A DNA stretch of 64,000 nucleotides from contig NZ_NIWW01000005.1 of the NCBI RefSeq assembly GCF_002201535.1, positions 210,197 to 274,196 on the forward strand, written 5' to 3'. The notes under the pieces were generated by a model. That model did not search any database and was not told the origin of the DNA. It was given only the letters and a program-made list of their open reading frames with translations. The position numbers and the translations under genes are program-made. Every line of letters begins with the position of its first letter. Positions within the stretch are counted from its first letter, which is position 1. Shown here piece by piece: positions 17,631 to 28,212 of the stretch. The stretch is from Lacimicrobium sp. SS2-24 (GTDB taxonomy: Bacteria; Pseudomonadota; Gammaproteobacteria; Enterobacterales; Alteromonadaceae).

Positions 17631-18653
17631 CTACGGGTTGCCACAGGATTTTCGAATCACCAGTTCAGCAGGGATCAGCACTGGCTTGGGAGTCTCTCCC
17701 TGAATCAGTTTAATCAGACTGGTTACCAGCAGCTCGCCCGCCTTTTTGGTATTTTGATGCACTGTGGTGAGCGGGGGATTGGCAAAACTGGCAAGCAGAA
17801 TATTGTCATAACCTACTACGGCGATATCGCCTGGCACATCAATGTCTTTGTCTTTTAGCGCGCGCATGGCACCAATGGCAATCAGGTCACTGGCGCAGAC
17901 AATGGCATCAATGTCATCGGATTTTTGCAGTAACGTCACGACGGCCTGGTAACCGGAATCCTCCGTGTTAATCGCATCGATCTGTAAGGGCGAGTCCTGG
18001 CAGCCTGCTTGTTGCAGGGCGTGACACATGCCTTTAAAGCGCTCATAAAACTCGGGACAGTGACTATCCGCACCACCAATAAAGGCAAGATGCTTGCGGC
18101 CATGACTAATCAGGTGTTGGGTAATTTTATAGCCCCCCTGAAAGTTATCACACCCCACAGACAGGCCCGGATGATCCTTATCTACCTCTCCCCAGCGCAC
18201 AAAGTGTGTCTTTTGCTGCTCCAGCTTACTGAGTTTGTCCTGGTAATTCATATAGTCACCATACCCCAGTAGAATGATGCCATCGGCTTTGTTGGTGTCC
18301 TCATAGTCGGCATGCCAGTCAGTGCTGTAGTGCTGAAATGAGACCAGCAGGTCATACCCTTCCTGAGCACAAGCTTTGGTGATACTGCCGAGCATGGACA
18401 AAAAGAACGGATTGATCATCGAGTCATCGGAGGTGGGATCTTCAAATAATAACAGTGCAATAGTGCGGCTGTTGCGCTGACGCAGGCTACTGGCATTCTT
18501 ATCCACCTTGTAATTGAGCTGGCGAGCAATTGCCTGAACTTTTTCGCGGGTTTCCTGGTTAACCAGAGGACTGTTACGCAGCGCCCGGGATACGGTGGAC
18601 TGGGAAACGCCGGCCATATGGGCAATATCAAAGGAAGTCGCCTTATCTCTCAT
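17631..18653 (-). CDS. LacI-family transcription regulator
   Basis: DNA-binding repressor or activator, 340 aa. I place the start at the ATG 18653, preceded by GGAG four bases away and leading straight into the helix-turn-helix (FDIAHMAGVSQSTVSRAL, residues 8-25). The frame runs 21 codons further upstream without a ribosome site. The rest is a periplasmic-binding-protein-like effector domain. It is the only LacI-type gene in the window and lies about 3.7 kb after the alpha-glucan locus, whose two units carry matching palindromes. I infer, but cannot show, that it is the maltodextrin regulator. Confidence 0.9.
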   Translation of the reverse strand: MRDKATSFDIAHMAGVSQSTVSRALRNSPLVNQETREKVQAIARQLNYKVDKNASSLRQRNSRTIALLLFEDPTSDDSMINPFFLSMLGSITKACAQEGYDLLVSFQHYSTDWHADYEDTNKADGIILLGYGDYMNYQDKLSKLEQQKTHFVRWGEVDKDHPGLSVGCDNFQGGYKITQHLISHGRKHLAFIGGADSHCPEFYERFKGMCHALQQAGCQDSPLQIDAINTEDSGYQAVVTLLQKSDDIDAIVCASDLIAIGAMRALKDKDIDVPGDIAVVGYDNILLASFANPPLTTVHQNTKKAGELLVTSLIKLIQGETPKPVLIPAELVIRKSCGNP

Positions 18654-18827
18654 TACGCTCCACTCTGTTGGAGGAAATACAACGGATAAGGTGTTTATAC
18701 ACCAGTATCTGAACACAGGGCAAATGATCCGTTACCGGCGACAGGGTGAAGGCCAGGCAAGGGCGTTATGCAGGATAAACCGATAAGGTGGATATGGAAC
18801 AGGGCTGTCAACGAACACCAGGCCCAT

Positions 18828-18852
18828 AAAAAAGGGGGCACTGAGGCCCCCT
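18828..18852 (-). terminator. Rho-independent terminator of tolC
   Basis: AGGGGGC (18833-18839) and GCCCCCT (18846-18852) form a stem with a 6-base loop. On the minus strand the stem is followed by six T residues (18828-18833). It lies 20 bases after the tolC stop. Confidence 0.88.
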
Positions 18853-18872
18853 GAAAACGGTGTTGGTTGGGA

Positions 18873-20222
18873 TTAACCGTTTTTCGCAGCCATCAGGCCT
18901 TGATTGATGTCGATCAGGTCCTGCTCGGTAAGCGACCCTACGGCTTTTTTCAACTCCAGGGAGCTGATAATAAAGTCATAGCGGGCATTGGCAAGATCCC
19001 GTTTGGCGCTGTATACGTTTCGGGTGCTGTTGAGCACATCAACAATCGTACGGGTACCCACTTCAAAACCTGTCTCAGTGGCCCGAAGTGCACTTTCTGC
19101 TGAGACAACCGCCTGTTTGAGTGCCTCGGTGGTGGAGATTGCGGCGATGATATCGTTGTAGGCGCTGCGTACGGAACGGATGGTTGAGCGGTGCGCCAGC
19201 TCCAGATCTTCACTGGTGGCGACATAATTAAAGCGCGCGCGATCCACCTGCGCACTGACACGACCACCACTATATATTGGTACGCTCAGTTCAAGACCAA
19301 TTGAGCTGCCGTCTGTGGAAGGCAGACTGTTTTCCATTCCTCCCACTTCAACATCACTCTTACTGCTGTCGTAACGGGCCCTTAGCGACAAACTGGGCAG
19401 ATGTCCGGAGCGGGCGGAGCGGATATCATCCTGGGAAATGTCTTTAGCCAGTTTTGCTGCTAACAGTTCCAGATTCTGTTCTTCGGCAACACTGACCCAG
19501 TGGCGCGGATCCTGCGGCGATGGGCGGCTGGGGGCGAAGTTCTGAGTGTTGAGCACAGCCAGCTCTTCATGATACTTGCCGGTAATGGCCCGTAACTCCT
19601 CCAGGCGCAGCTCTACGTCGTTTTCGGCGCGGATCTGCTGGGCAACCGTACTGTCATAATTGGCTTGCGCTTCGTGAACATCGGTCATGGCTGTCAGACC
19701 CACAGCAAAGCGCTGTTTGGTCTGTTCAAGCTGACGTTCAATGGCGTTTTTCTCGGCTTTGACAAAGTCCAGACTGTCCATCGCGCGCAGCACCGCAAGA
19801 TAGGCACTGGTGGTGCGCAGGATCAGATCCTGAACCTGATTGGAATAAGTCACTTCTGCCTGGCGCGCGACTTTCTCAGCCCTGTCCATCTGGATCCAGT
19901 TGTTGTGATCATACAACGACAGATCCAGTTGAAGTCCCCAGCTGGTGGTGTCGGTATCTGACTCGATAATCACGATACCGCTTTCCTGAAAGTTTACCCG
20001 CTCGTCAGTGGCGACAGAGTAACCGGCTGAGGCCGAAATTTGTGGCAATAAGGCGGCGCGATTAACCGCAATGCCGCGTTCAGCAGCTTGCTGTTGTGCC
20101 TTGGCTTTATTGACGGTAGGGTCATTCTGCAGCGCTAACTGGTAAACTTTGTGCAGATCGTCGGCGAAAGCCTGTGAGGTCGCGCTAAGACCCACAAGCA
20201 GGGCCAGCAGTGATTTTTTCAT
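18873..20222 (-). CDS. tolC: TolC-family outer-membrane channel
   Basis: Outer-membrane efflux protein, 449 aa, that forms the trimeric exit duct for RND, ABC and MFS pumps. A signal peptide ends at AFA/DD (residues 20-22). Two repeated helical-hairpin halves follow, with the typical AQANYDSTVAQQIRAEN segment in the first. It is slightly shorter than E. coli TolC (493 aa precursor). Identity as tolC is supported by the divergent nudF gene, the order known from E. coli. It could pair with the RND pump at 28213-32378, which has no outer-membrane gene of its own. Confidence 0.92.
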   Translation of the reverse strand: MKKSLLALLVGLSATSQAFADDLHKVYQLALQNDPTVNKAKAQQQAAERGIAVNRAALLPQISASAGYSVATDERVNFQESGIVIIESDTDTTSWGLQLDLSLYDHNNWIQMDRAEKVARQAEVTYSNQVQDLILRTTSAYLAVLRAMDSLDFVKAEKNAIERQLEQTKQRFAVGLTAMTDVHEAQANYDSTVAQQIRAENDVELRLEELRAITGKYHEELAVLNTQNFAPSRPSPQDPRHWVSVAEEQNLELLAAKLAKDISQDDIRSARSGHLPSLSLRARYDSSKSDVEVGGMENSLPSTDGSSIGLELSVPIYSGGRVSAQVDRARFNYVATSEDLELAHRSTIRSVRSAYNDIIAAISTTEALKQAVVSAESALRATETGFEVGTRTIVDVLNSTRNVYSAKRDLANARYDFIISSLELKKAVGSLTEQDLIDINQGLMAAKNG

Positions 20223-20443
20223 GTATGTTCCTAACCTTTATTTGAATCGCCAGTGTAAAGTAAACGAGGGCGTTTATTTTTTCTCAGTGTATCAAAGTTT
20301 AAGTGAATCAGACGTCCACTTTAACCCTTTTGAGGTAACAGCGCGTGACCAAGTGTAACAGAATATGTGAGTTGTCATGTCGGCTCTGATACTGCCCCAT
20401 GTTAGGCTTGGATCACAGCGCATAACAGAGCAGAGGCCGAAAA

Positions 20444-21070
20444 TTGACGACCAAATCCATCAGCAGCTTTAGTGAAAAAGATGTACAGATCGAGGAGCGA
20501 CAGGAAGTTTATAATGGCTTTTTCCGGTTGCACAAGTATCGCCTGCGGCATCGCCTGTTTGCGGGGGGCTGGAGTGATACCATGGTTCGTGAGGTATTCG
20601 AGCGAGGATGTGCGGTGTCGGTCCTGCCCTATGATCCAGTTCGCGACGAGGTGGTATTAATTGAACAGTTTCGTATTGGTGCCATGCCCACCAGTCCCTC
20701 TCCTTGGTTGTATGAATGTGTGGCGGGCAACATCGAACCGGGTGAGGCTCCGGAGCAGGTTTGTCGCCGCGAGGCAGAAGAAGAGGCGGGCCTGAAATTG
20801 GGTCGCCTGCACCTGATGATGAGTTATTTATCCAGTCCCGGCGGTACCTCCGAGCGCTTGTATCTGTATATGGCGGAATGTGACAGCCATAACGCAGGAG
20901 GTATTTTCGGTCTGGATGAGGAACATGAGGATATCCGGGTAGTCACAATGAAATCGGCTCAGGCGCTGGAAATGCTTGAAGCAGGCCAGATCGATAACGC
21001 CGCCGCCGTAATTTCGTTACAATGGTTTGCTCTGAACAAAGACAAAGTTTTACAACAATGGTGTAAATGA
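20444..21070 (+). CDS. nudF: ADP-ribose pyrophosphatase
   Basis: Cytoplasmic Nudix hydrolase, 208 aa, that splits ADP-ribose to AMP and ribose 5-phosphate. The Nudix box is complete at residues 95-117 (G-x5-E-x7-REAEEEAGL). Downstream LSSPGGTSE is the metal-site loop typical of ADP-ribose pyrophosphatases. The start is a TTG with GAGG six bases before it. First gene of the conserved nudF-yqiB-cpdA-yqiA-parE run; its stop overlaps the next ATG. Confidence 0.93.
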   Translation: MTTKSISSFSEKDVQIEERQEVYNGFFRLHKYRLRHRLFAGGWSDTMVREVFERGCAVSVLPYDPVRDEVVLIEQFRIGAMPTSPSPWLYECVAGNIEPGEAPEQVCRREAEEEAGLKLGRLHLMMSYLSSPGGTSERLYLYMAECDSHNAGGIFGLDEEHEDIRVVTMKSAQALEMLEAGQIDNAAAVISLQWFALNKDKVLQQWCK

Positions 21071-21516
21071 CCGTGACTGAACAGCGACAAGCGAGGAAAT
21101 ATGTGCCCAGCCTGGCAAACCTGCAAGCGGTTTGTGCGGCTAACTATGGGCGCTTGCAGCGGTTGTTGCCGGACGTGGATGAACAGAATCTGGCTTATCG
21201 GTTTGCTGCCGGAAATAACCTCAGTTACGCCATTGTGATTCAGCAATGTGAGCCCTACACCACAACCCTGGAGATGCGTCAGAGCAGTCCGGGATTGCCG
21301 GCTTACCTGCAACCTGTGATGCAGATTCGTCTCTATCATGATGCCCGCTTGGCGGAAGTCCTTGGCTTTCAGCATATGAGTCGCTTTCGGCCCAGTTACC
21401 AGTACCCCAATCAGCTGATGCATCAGAAAAATGAAAAAGAGTTGGTAAACCATTTTCTGGCCGAATGGCTGGGCTTTTGTCTGCGCAATGCATCGTCATC
21501 AACGGTTAGCCCCTGA
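21067..21516 (+). CDS. yqiB: DUF1249 protein YqiB
   Basis: Conserved cytoplasmic protein of unknown function, 149 aa, DUF1249 family. The ATG overlaps the nudF stop by four bases (ATGA), which indicates translational coupling. Position between nudF and cpdA is the same as in E. coli. The sequence contains RPSYQYPN, characteristic of the family, and no catalytic motif I can recognise. Confidence 0.9.
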   Translation: MTVTEQRQARKYVPSLANLQAVCAANYGRLQRLLPDVDEQNLAYRFAAGNNLSYAIVIQQCEPYTTTLEMRQSSPGLPAYLQPVMQIRLYHDARLAEVLGFQHMSRFRPSYQYPNQLMHQKNEKELVNHFLAEWLGFCLRNASSSTVSP

Positions 21517-21532
21517 ATGAAGTGAGACCGAG

Positions 21533-22294
21533 TTGCTGCCCGCTGAACCTATGACGCCAGTCGTACAGATATCTGATTGCCATCTTTTTGCCGACCCGCA
21601 CCGATGTGGGTACGGTGGTATCAATCCCTACCGAAGTCTGAAAAAGGTGCTCAGTTGCGTCCGTGCGCTGGCACCGGAGCAGGTGCTGGTGACCGGCGAT
21701 TTGAGCGCCGATTTGTCGTCAGCCAGTTATAGTCACTTCCGAGAGTTATGGCAGCAGGCGGATATCGACGCTGCGCTACATGTTATTCCGGGTAATCACG
21801 ATGAACCGATACACCTGCAGCAATATTTCGCCAAAGAAATGCAGTGGTTGCAGACGCCGCTAAAGATGCACAACTGGCAGATACACGGGCTCAACAGTCA
21901 TTACAAAGGAACACTGGGCTGGGTAGATGAAAACCAACTGAAGCAGTTGCGTGACAGCGTCATGGCGTCGCCTCAGGCGCACCATCTGGTGGCGGTACAC
22001 CATCATCCTATGCTGTGTCACAGCTGGATGGATAAACATCAGTGGTGTAACCGTGAGGCATTTTTGACCCTGCTGCAGTCCTTGCCGCAAATCCGACTGG
22101 TGGTGCATGGTCACGTTCATGCGGATTTGCACTGGCAAGTGGAGCAGACTCAGATCCTGGCTTGTCCCTCTACCTGCTGGCAATGGCAACATGGTCCTGA
22201 TTTTGGTGTGGATGAGCAGCCCCCCGGGCTGCGATTGATGAAACTGACGGCGCAGGGAAAATGGTACACAGAGGTGATTCGATGCAACGGGTAA
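21533..22294 (+). CDS. cpdA: 3',5'-cyclic-AMP phosphodiesterase
   Basis: Calcineurin-like metallophosphoesterase, 253 aa, that lowers cAMP levels. Metal-binding motifs are all present: SDCHLF, VTGDLS, GNHDE, HHHPM and HGHVHAD. The start given is a TTG at 21533; an ATG at 21551 (residue 7) is possible and neither has a strong ribosome site. The 3' end overlaps the start of yqiA. Confidence 0.92.
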   Translation: MLPAEPMTPVVQISDCHLFADPHRCGYGGINPYRSLKKVLSCVRALAPEQVLVTGDLSADLSSASYSHFRELWQQADIDAALHVIPGNHDEPIHLQQYFAKEMQWLQTPLKMHNWQIHGLNSHYKGTLGWVDENQLKQLRDSVMASPQAHHLVAVHHHPMLCHSWMDKHQWCNREAFLTLLQSLPQIRLVVHGHVHADLHWQVEQTQILACPSTCWQWQHGPDFGVDEQPPGLRLMKLTAQGKWYTEVIRCNG

Positions 22295-22866
22295 TGATCT
22301 ATTTACACGGTTTTTTAAGTTCTCCCTTATCGGTAAAAGCCAATCAGATGCGCGCCTATATGACAGAGTATCACCCTGACATCACACTGCATGTGCCTCA
22401 GTTGGCAAACTTTCCCGCGATGGCGCTACAACAGGCCTGTGATCTGGCTCGTCGTTATCAGGGGCATGAACTGGCATTTGTTGGCAGCTCCATGGGGGGA
22501 TTCCTGGCCACCCATCTGTCTCAGCGCTTTGGCGGAAAAGCCGTACTGATTAATCCGGCGGTGCATCCTCATCTTTTGTTACAGGGGATGTTGGGTGAGC
22601 ATCACAATCCTTATACTGATGAGCGTTTCGTATTGACCCCTGAGCATGTGCAAGAATTGAAGGCGCTGGATATTACCGATATTGCATCCCCCCACAAGCT
22701 CTGGGTATTGCTCCAGCGTGGCGATGAAACACTGGATTACCGGCTGGCGCAAGCGCTGTATCAGCATTGTCCGATGACGATTGAGAAAGGCGGCAGTCAT
22801 GCTTTTGATGGCTTTGAACGTTATCTGGCGGATATTAGCGCCTTTGTATGGGAAAAATCACAGTGA
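22282..22866 (+). CDS. yqiA: YqiA-type alpha/beta-hydrolase esterase
   Basis: Small cytoplasmic esterase, 194 aa, UPF0227 family. I start at the ATG 22282 because AGAGGTG (22270-22276) is placed before it and IYLHGFLSSP follows at once, as in the family; an ATG 7 codons upstream is less likely. Nucleophile S70 lies in GSSMGG and the catalytic histidine is probably in GGSHAFDG near the C-terminus. It overlaps cpdA by 13 bases. Confidence 0.9.
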   Translation: MQRVMIYLHGFLSSPLSVKANQMRAYMTEYHPDITLHVPQLANFPAMALQQACDLARRYQGHELAFVGSSMGGFLATHLSQRFGGKAVLINPAVHPHLLLQGMLGEHHNPYTDERFVLTPEHVQELKALDITDIASPHKLWVLLQRGDETLDYRLAQALYQHCPMTIEKGGSHAFDGFERYLADISAFVWEKSQ

Positions 22867-23027
22867 GTTGGTAACATCAATCAGGTTCAGGTTGCTTAAA
22901 AGGGCATCACCACACCTGCGTTACCCTGCCTCCATCGAGGCGCTTGTCAGCCAGGCGGTGTATGTTCTTAGATTATCTGGTGCCTTTGGGTAGCGACACA
23001 ACAATAATAACGCTCTTAACAAGATGA

Positions 23028-24926
<1,899 letters not shown>

Positions 24927-24940
24927 GCCACAGGAATACT

Positions 24941-26215
24941 ATGAAGTTTGTTAAAGGATTGTCGCGACTGGGTTTTGCAGTACTGCTGGTGCTGCTATGC
25001 GCAATCCTGCTGATTCTGGCACTGACCCTTGAGACGCGACCTCTGGTCAAGGCTGGCAGCGCTGCACAGATTGAAGAAGCCGACTCGGTCGTGGAACTCC
25101 TGCCTCAGCTTCGTAATGCCTATTTGCTCAGCGAGCATCCTCAGGTGCTGACGGTCAGCGCACAACAGCTAGACAGTCTGGCTGGGGTGTTACAACGCGC
25201 GAGGCCGGGGCTGCGTAGTCAGGTTAACCTGAGTAATACGGTGGCCATGCTGGCGGTCAGCTACGAGCTTCCATTCAGTGGATTCTACCTGAATCTGCAT
25301 ATGGACGTGAACGCCGGGTCGGGTCTGGTGGTAGGGCGTTTACAGCTGGGTAAGCTGCAGCTACCCGGCAACGGCATGTTGTGGTTGCTGGCGAAAATCG
25401 TGGACTGGAAGCTACAGGCCCCCATTGCCAGTGAGTTTATGAACAGAGTACAGGAGGTTGAGATTAGCCGCCAGGCTGTGGCGGTGCGCGTGGCCGCTTT
25501 TTCAGACCTGCTACAGCAAATGCGCGAGTTGCCCCCCAGCGAACTCTCAGAGGATGAACAACAAAAACGTGCCAGAGTCAGCTATTACCTGAATTATTTG
25601 CAAAGTCAGCCTGCCGTTGCAGAACGCACCGTATCCTTGCATTACTATTTGCAACCGCTGTTTGCCGAGGTACTCAGGCGCAGCAAGGACGGAATCGCAG
25701 CGCAAGAGAATGAAAGCGCGCTGCTGGCCCTGGCAATTTTTTCCGGCAACCGGCACTTTGCCCGCCTGGTAGGGCTTGAGGCTCTGCCTCGTCGCGGGCA
25801 CACCGAAAATATTGTCCTTGCGGGACGCACGGATCTGCATCTGCACTTCATCTACTCGGCGGCCATCAAGCTGCTTTCCGATCAGGGGGTCAGTATTGCC
25901 ATAGGCGAGTTTAAAGAACTGATGGACAGAGGTGAGGGAGGCAGCGGTTACAGTTTTGTGGACCTGGCGGCAGATATGGCTAGTATACGTCTTGCCGAGG
26001 CCGCGCTTGATCCCGACAACGCAGTAATAGTCCAGCAACGCCTGGCTGAGGCGGACGATGCGAAGGTGTATTTTCCTCAGGTTCTGGATCTTCCTGAGGG
26101 CATGGATAAAGAGACCTTCTCCCGACGTTTCGGTGTGGTAGACAGTCCTGCCTACCGGCAACAGGTGGCGATCATTGAGCAGAGGTTGCAGGCACTACCG
26201 TTGTATCAGCCCTGA
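24941..26215 (+). CDS. Membrane-anchored protein of unknown function
   Basis: A 424-residue protein I do not recognise. Residues ~10-32 form one membrane helix after a short Lys/Arg N-terminus, so most of the chain is predicted periplasmic. The body holds alternating leucine-rich helices; a stretch near residues 315-350 (ELMDRGEGGSGYSFVDLAAD) looks like a substrate or metal loop and is followed by YFPQVLDLPEGMD. It begins 14 bases after parE with AGGAATACT upstream, so co-transcription is probable. The sequence is full length and shows no sign of decay. A periplasmic assembly or hydrolase role is possible but unproven. Confidence 0.75.
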   Translation: MKFVKGLSRLGFAVLLVLLCAILLILALTLETRPLVKAGSAAQIEEADSVVELLPQLRNAYLLSEHPQVLTVSAQQLDSLAGVLQRARPGLRSQVNLSNTVAMLAVSYELPFSGFYLNLHMDVNAGSGLVVGRLQLGKLQLPGNGMLWLLAKIVDWKLQAPIASEFMNRVQEVEISRQAVAVRVAAFSDLLQQMRELPPSELSEDEQQKRARVSYYLNYLQSQPAVAERTVSLHYYLQPLFAEVLRRSKDGIAAQENESALLALAIFSGNRHFARLVGLEALPRRGHTENIVLAGRTDLHLHFIYSAAIKLLSDQGVSIAIGEFKELMDRGEGGSGYSFVDLAADMASIRLAEAALDPDNAVIVQQRLAEADDAKVYFPQVLDLPEGMDKETFSRRFGVVDSPAYRQQVAIIEQRLQALPLYQP

Positions 26216-26322
26216 CACCCAATACACCTGGGAAAATACACATCAGGTATTGCAAAACCCTGGTTCAGTCAGGATGATATGCCCCGTTTTCTTTCAGACG
26301 CTGTAAATCACAAGGAATACCA

Positions 26323-27177
26323 TTGGAATACTGGCTGGATAAAATCTTCACCTTTATGCTGACCCACAAGCTGGTTACCACCTTGTTGCTGCTGTTTGTG
26401 ATGCTCGGTATCAAGCGGCTGATCGTCAGGCTGGTGCGCAGGCGGGCGAAGAAACGGGATGAAGATAAGCGCCCTGCGGTCAATGCCATCAAGAATGTGG
26501 CCAATATGTTGCTGGTGGTGCTGATTCTGGTGCTGTGGTCTGCAGAAGTGCAAACCCTGGCCTTTTCTATTGCCGCGTTTATGGTCGCCATTGTGCTGGC
26601 AATGCGTGAGTACATACAGTGTTTCACCGGGTTTATTTATGTGACCAGTGCCCGTATGTTCCGGGTGGGAGACTGGATTCAGGTAGGGGAACATTATGGT
26701 GAAGTGATCGAGTCAGACTGGTTGAGCCTGACGTTACTCGAGGTTCATATGGAAACCTACGAGTATTCCGGCAAGACATTGAATGTGCCAAACAACCTGT
26801 TGATCACCAAACCGGTAAAAAATCTCAACTTCCTGAAGCGCTACTCGACCCATTCATTTACCCTCACCCGTGACCAAAGTGTTAACGTGTTTGAGTTCAA
26901 ACAGACGCTGCTTAACAAGGCCAGAGACTACTGCGAACACTTTCACGATGTGGCGCTGCGGTACAATAACCTGATTGAGAAACGTCTGGATGTGAACATT
27001 TCCGGCCCCGATCCGGCTATCCGTATCACCACCAATAATCTCGGGGATACCGAAACCCGTATCACTATCTTTTGTCCCACTGAGCAAGCCATTGATATTG
27101 AGCAAAAAATTACGGAAGAGTTTATGACGTTATGGTTTGCCACCCGGGACGGCAATAAACACGGTGATGAGGCTTAA
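26323..27177 (+). CDS. MscS-family mechanosensitive channel
   Basis: Small-conductance mechanosensitive ion channel family protein, 284 aa. Hydrophobic helices near residues 12-32 and 60-100 precede the beta domain whose hallmark is FRVGDWIQVGEHYGEVIE. The pore helix is less glycine-alanine regular than E. coli MscS. The start is a TTG at 26323 with AAGGA six bases upstream. The gene before it ends 107 bases earlier. It may act in osmotic release or as a regulated channel. Confidence 0.85.
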   Translation: MEYWLDKIFTFMLTHKLVTTLLLLFVMLGIKRLIVRLVRRRAKKRDEDKRPAVNAIKNVANMLLVVLILVLWSAEVQTLAFSIAAFMVAIVLAMREYIQCFTGFIYVTSARMFRVGDWIQVGEHYGEVIESDWLSLTLLEVHMETYEYSGKTLNVPNNLLITKPVKNLNFLKRYSTHSFTLTRDQSVNVFEFKQTLLNKARDYCEHFHDVALRYNNLIEKRLDVNISGPDPAIRITTNNLGDTETRITIFCPTEQAIDIEQKITEEFMTLWFATRDGNKHGDEA

Positions 27178-27233
27178 ATGCCACTTTTCAGGAGGCTCAA
27201 GCCATTACCTTGTTTAACCTGATGATTAAACAG

Positions 27234-27256
27234 AAAAAAATGGCTTTGTGAAGCCA
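27234..27256 (-). terminator. Minus-strand terminator with no adjacent gene
   Basis: On the minus strand TGGCTT-CACA-AAGCCA is followed by seven T residues (27234-27240). The hairpin is short (6 bp) but the T-run is good. The closest gene it could end is the NUDIX-like lipoprotein gene, leaving a 308-base 3' tail, or an unannotated RNA. Confidence 0.6.
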
Positions 27257-27423
27257 GAAAGACAGAGATGATTTTTAAGTTGTTCAATTCGTGTACGCTT
27301 GAGGCGGACTGGTCTGCAAGCAGAATAAGAATATTATTCCATTTGAAACAATTGGTTACACAATAGTGCAGTGAAAAAAGTACTGACGTCCTGTTTTTAT
27401 CATTAACAGATTATCAAAAGTGT

Positions 27424-27502
27424 GGGTTTAACACTGAAATCAGGCTTAAATCTCTCTGAGATAACCTATTTATCCCATTGCCAGGCCTTCAGTGTTAGAC
27501 CC
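27424..27502. repeat. 15-bp inverted repeat with 49-base spacer
   Basis: GGGTTTAACACTGAA (27424-27438) and TTCAGTGTTAGACCC (27488-27502) match at 14 of 15 positions. A further TTCAGTGT follows near 27538. The layout could be the ends of a tiny non-autonomous element or the closing stem of a structured RNA. Confidence 0.55.
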
Positions 27503-27564
27503 GCCGTGGCGAGCTGAATGCAAACCTGCTGTTTGTTTCAGTGTAACCTGCAACACCCCCCGTC

Positions 27565-28062
27565 TTAGTTTGCGACCTGATTAAACCAGTCTCTGACGTT
27601 GACCAGTTCATCGCCCCGTTGCCAGTCATGATGCTCGAGCTCATAGGGGTTATGGAGTCTGATGGCGCTGATCTCGGCGTTCACCCAGTCAGGTACCGGA
27701 TAAGATTTAAGCTCTGCGGTAAAAGCAGGCGGTAATCGGCAATCATAGACGCGCAGCCCTGTCTCGGTTTGCCCAAGGTAAGCCCCCACTTCGACGTTAA
27801 AACCGGTTTGCTCCCAAGTATTTCTGTGTGCACTGCACTGAGCTGTTTCCGAGTCCGCGGCGTTGCCGCCGGGCAGATCGAACTTCTCTGAATGTCGGTT
27901 AGCCGTTGTTATCAGCCATTTGTCGATTTTAATTAGGCAGGCAGCGGCACCGGCGGTACTCTCCCGCTGCGCGGCGTCAACCCGACACATGGGCGTGGCC
28001 GGCGGTTCAACACTGCAGGAAGCAAGCAGCACAGAGATACCCAAAAGTAATCTTGATTGCAC
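27565..28062 (-). CDS. Exported lipoprotein with degenerate NUDIX-like domain
   Basis: A 165-residue lipoprotein: the signal ends in LLASC (C16), followed by Ser, so outer-membrane sorting is predicted. The mature part reads like a NUDIX domain, with FDLPGGNAAD leading into the box. In that box, G-x5-E-x7-R is kept but the following REUxEExGU reads RNTWEQTGF, so the first Glu after Arg and the last Glu of the EE pair are lost. Four more cysteines occur in the mature chain, which would suit disulfides outside the cytoplasm. Start is a GTG at 28062. It diverges from the RND efflux operon. Catalytic activity is doubtful; a binding or remnant role is possible. Confidence 0.65.
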   Translation of the reverse strand: MQSRLLLGISVLLASCSVEPPATPMCRVDAAQRESTAGAAACLIKIDKWLITTANRHSEKFDLPGGNAADSETAQCSAHRNTWEQTGFNVEVGAYLGQTETGLRVYDCRLPPAFTAELKSYPVPDWVNAEISAIRLHNPYELEHHDWQRGDELVNVRDWFNQVAN

Positions 28063-28212
28063 TATGTTTCGTACACTAGGGGAATTTGGCGCCTATAGTA
28101 GTACAACAGCCGATAGCAGGCTAGCACGTGCACATAGCGAAACTGTGCGCATTCATGTCGTCGCCTCAATCATTACGAATATCAACACCAATAACAAAAG
28201 GCATATGGCCAG

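Larger units (their letters stand above)
27178..27564. other. 387-base gap without a gene, with structured elements
   Basis: No coding frame with family-like sequence or ribosome site is seen on either strand. It contains a short inverted repeat (TGTTTAA 27211-27217 with TTAAACA 27226-27232), a minus-strand terminator-like hairpin (27234-27256) and a 15-bp inverted repeat (27424-27502). The terminator lies about 310 bases beyond the end of the nearest minus-strand gene. Confidence 0.6.
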
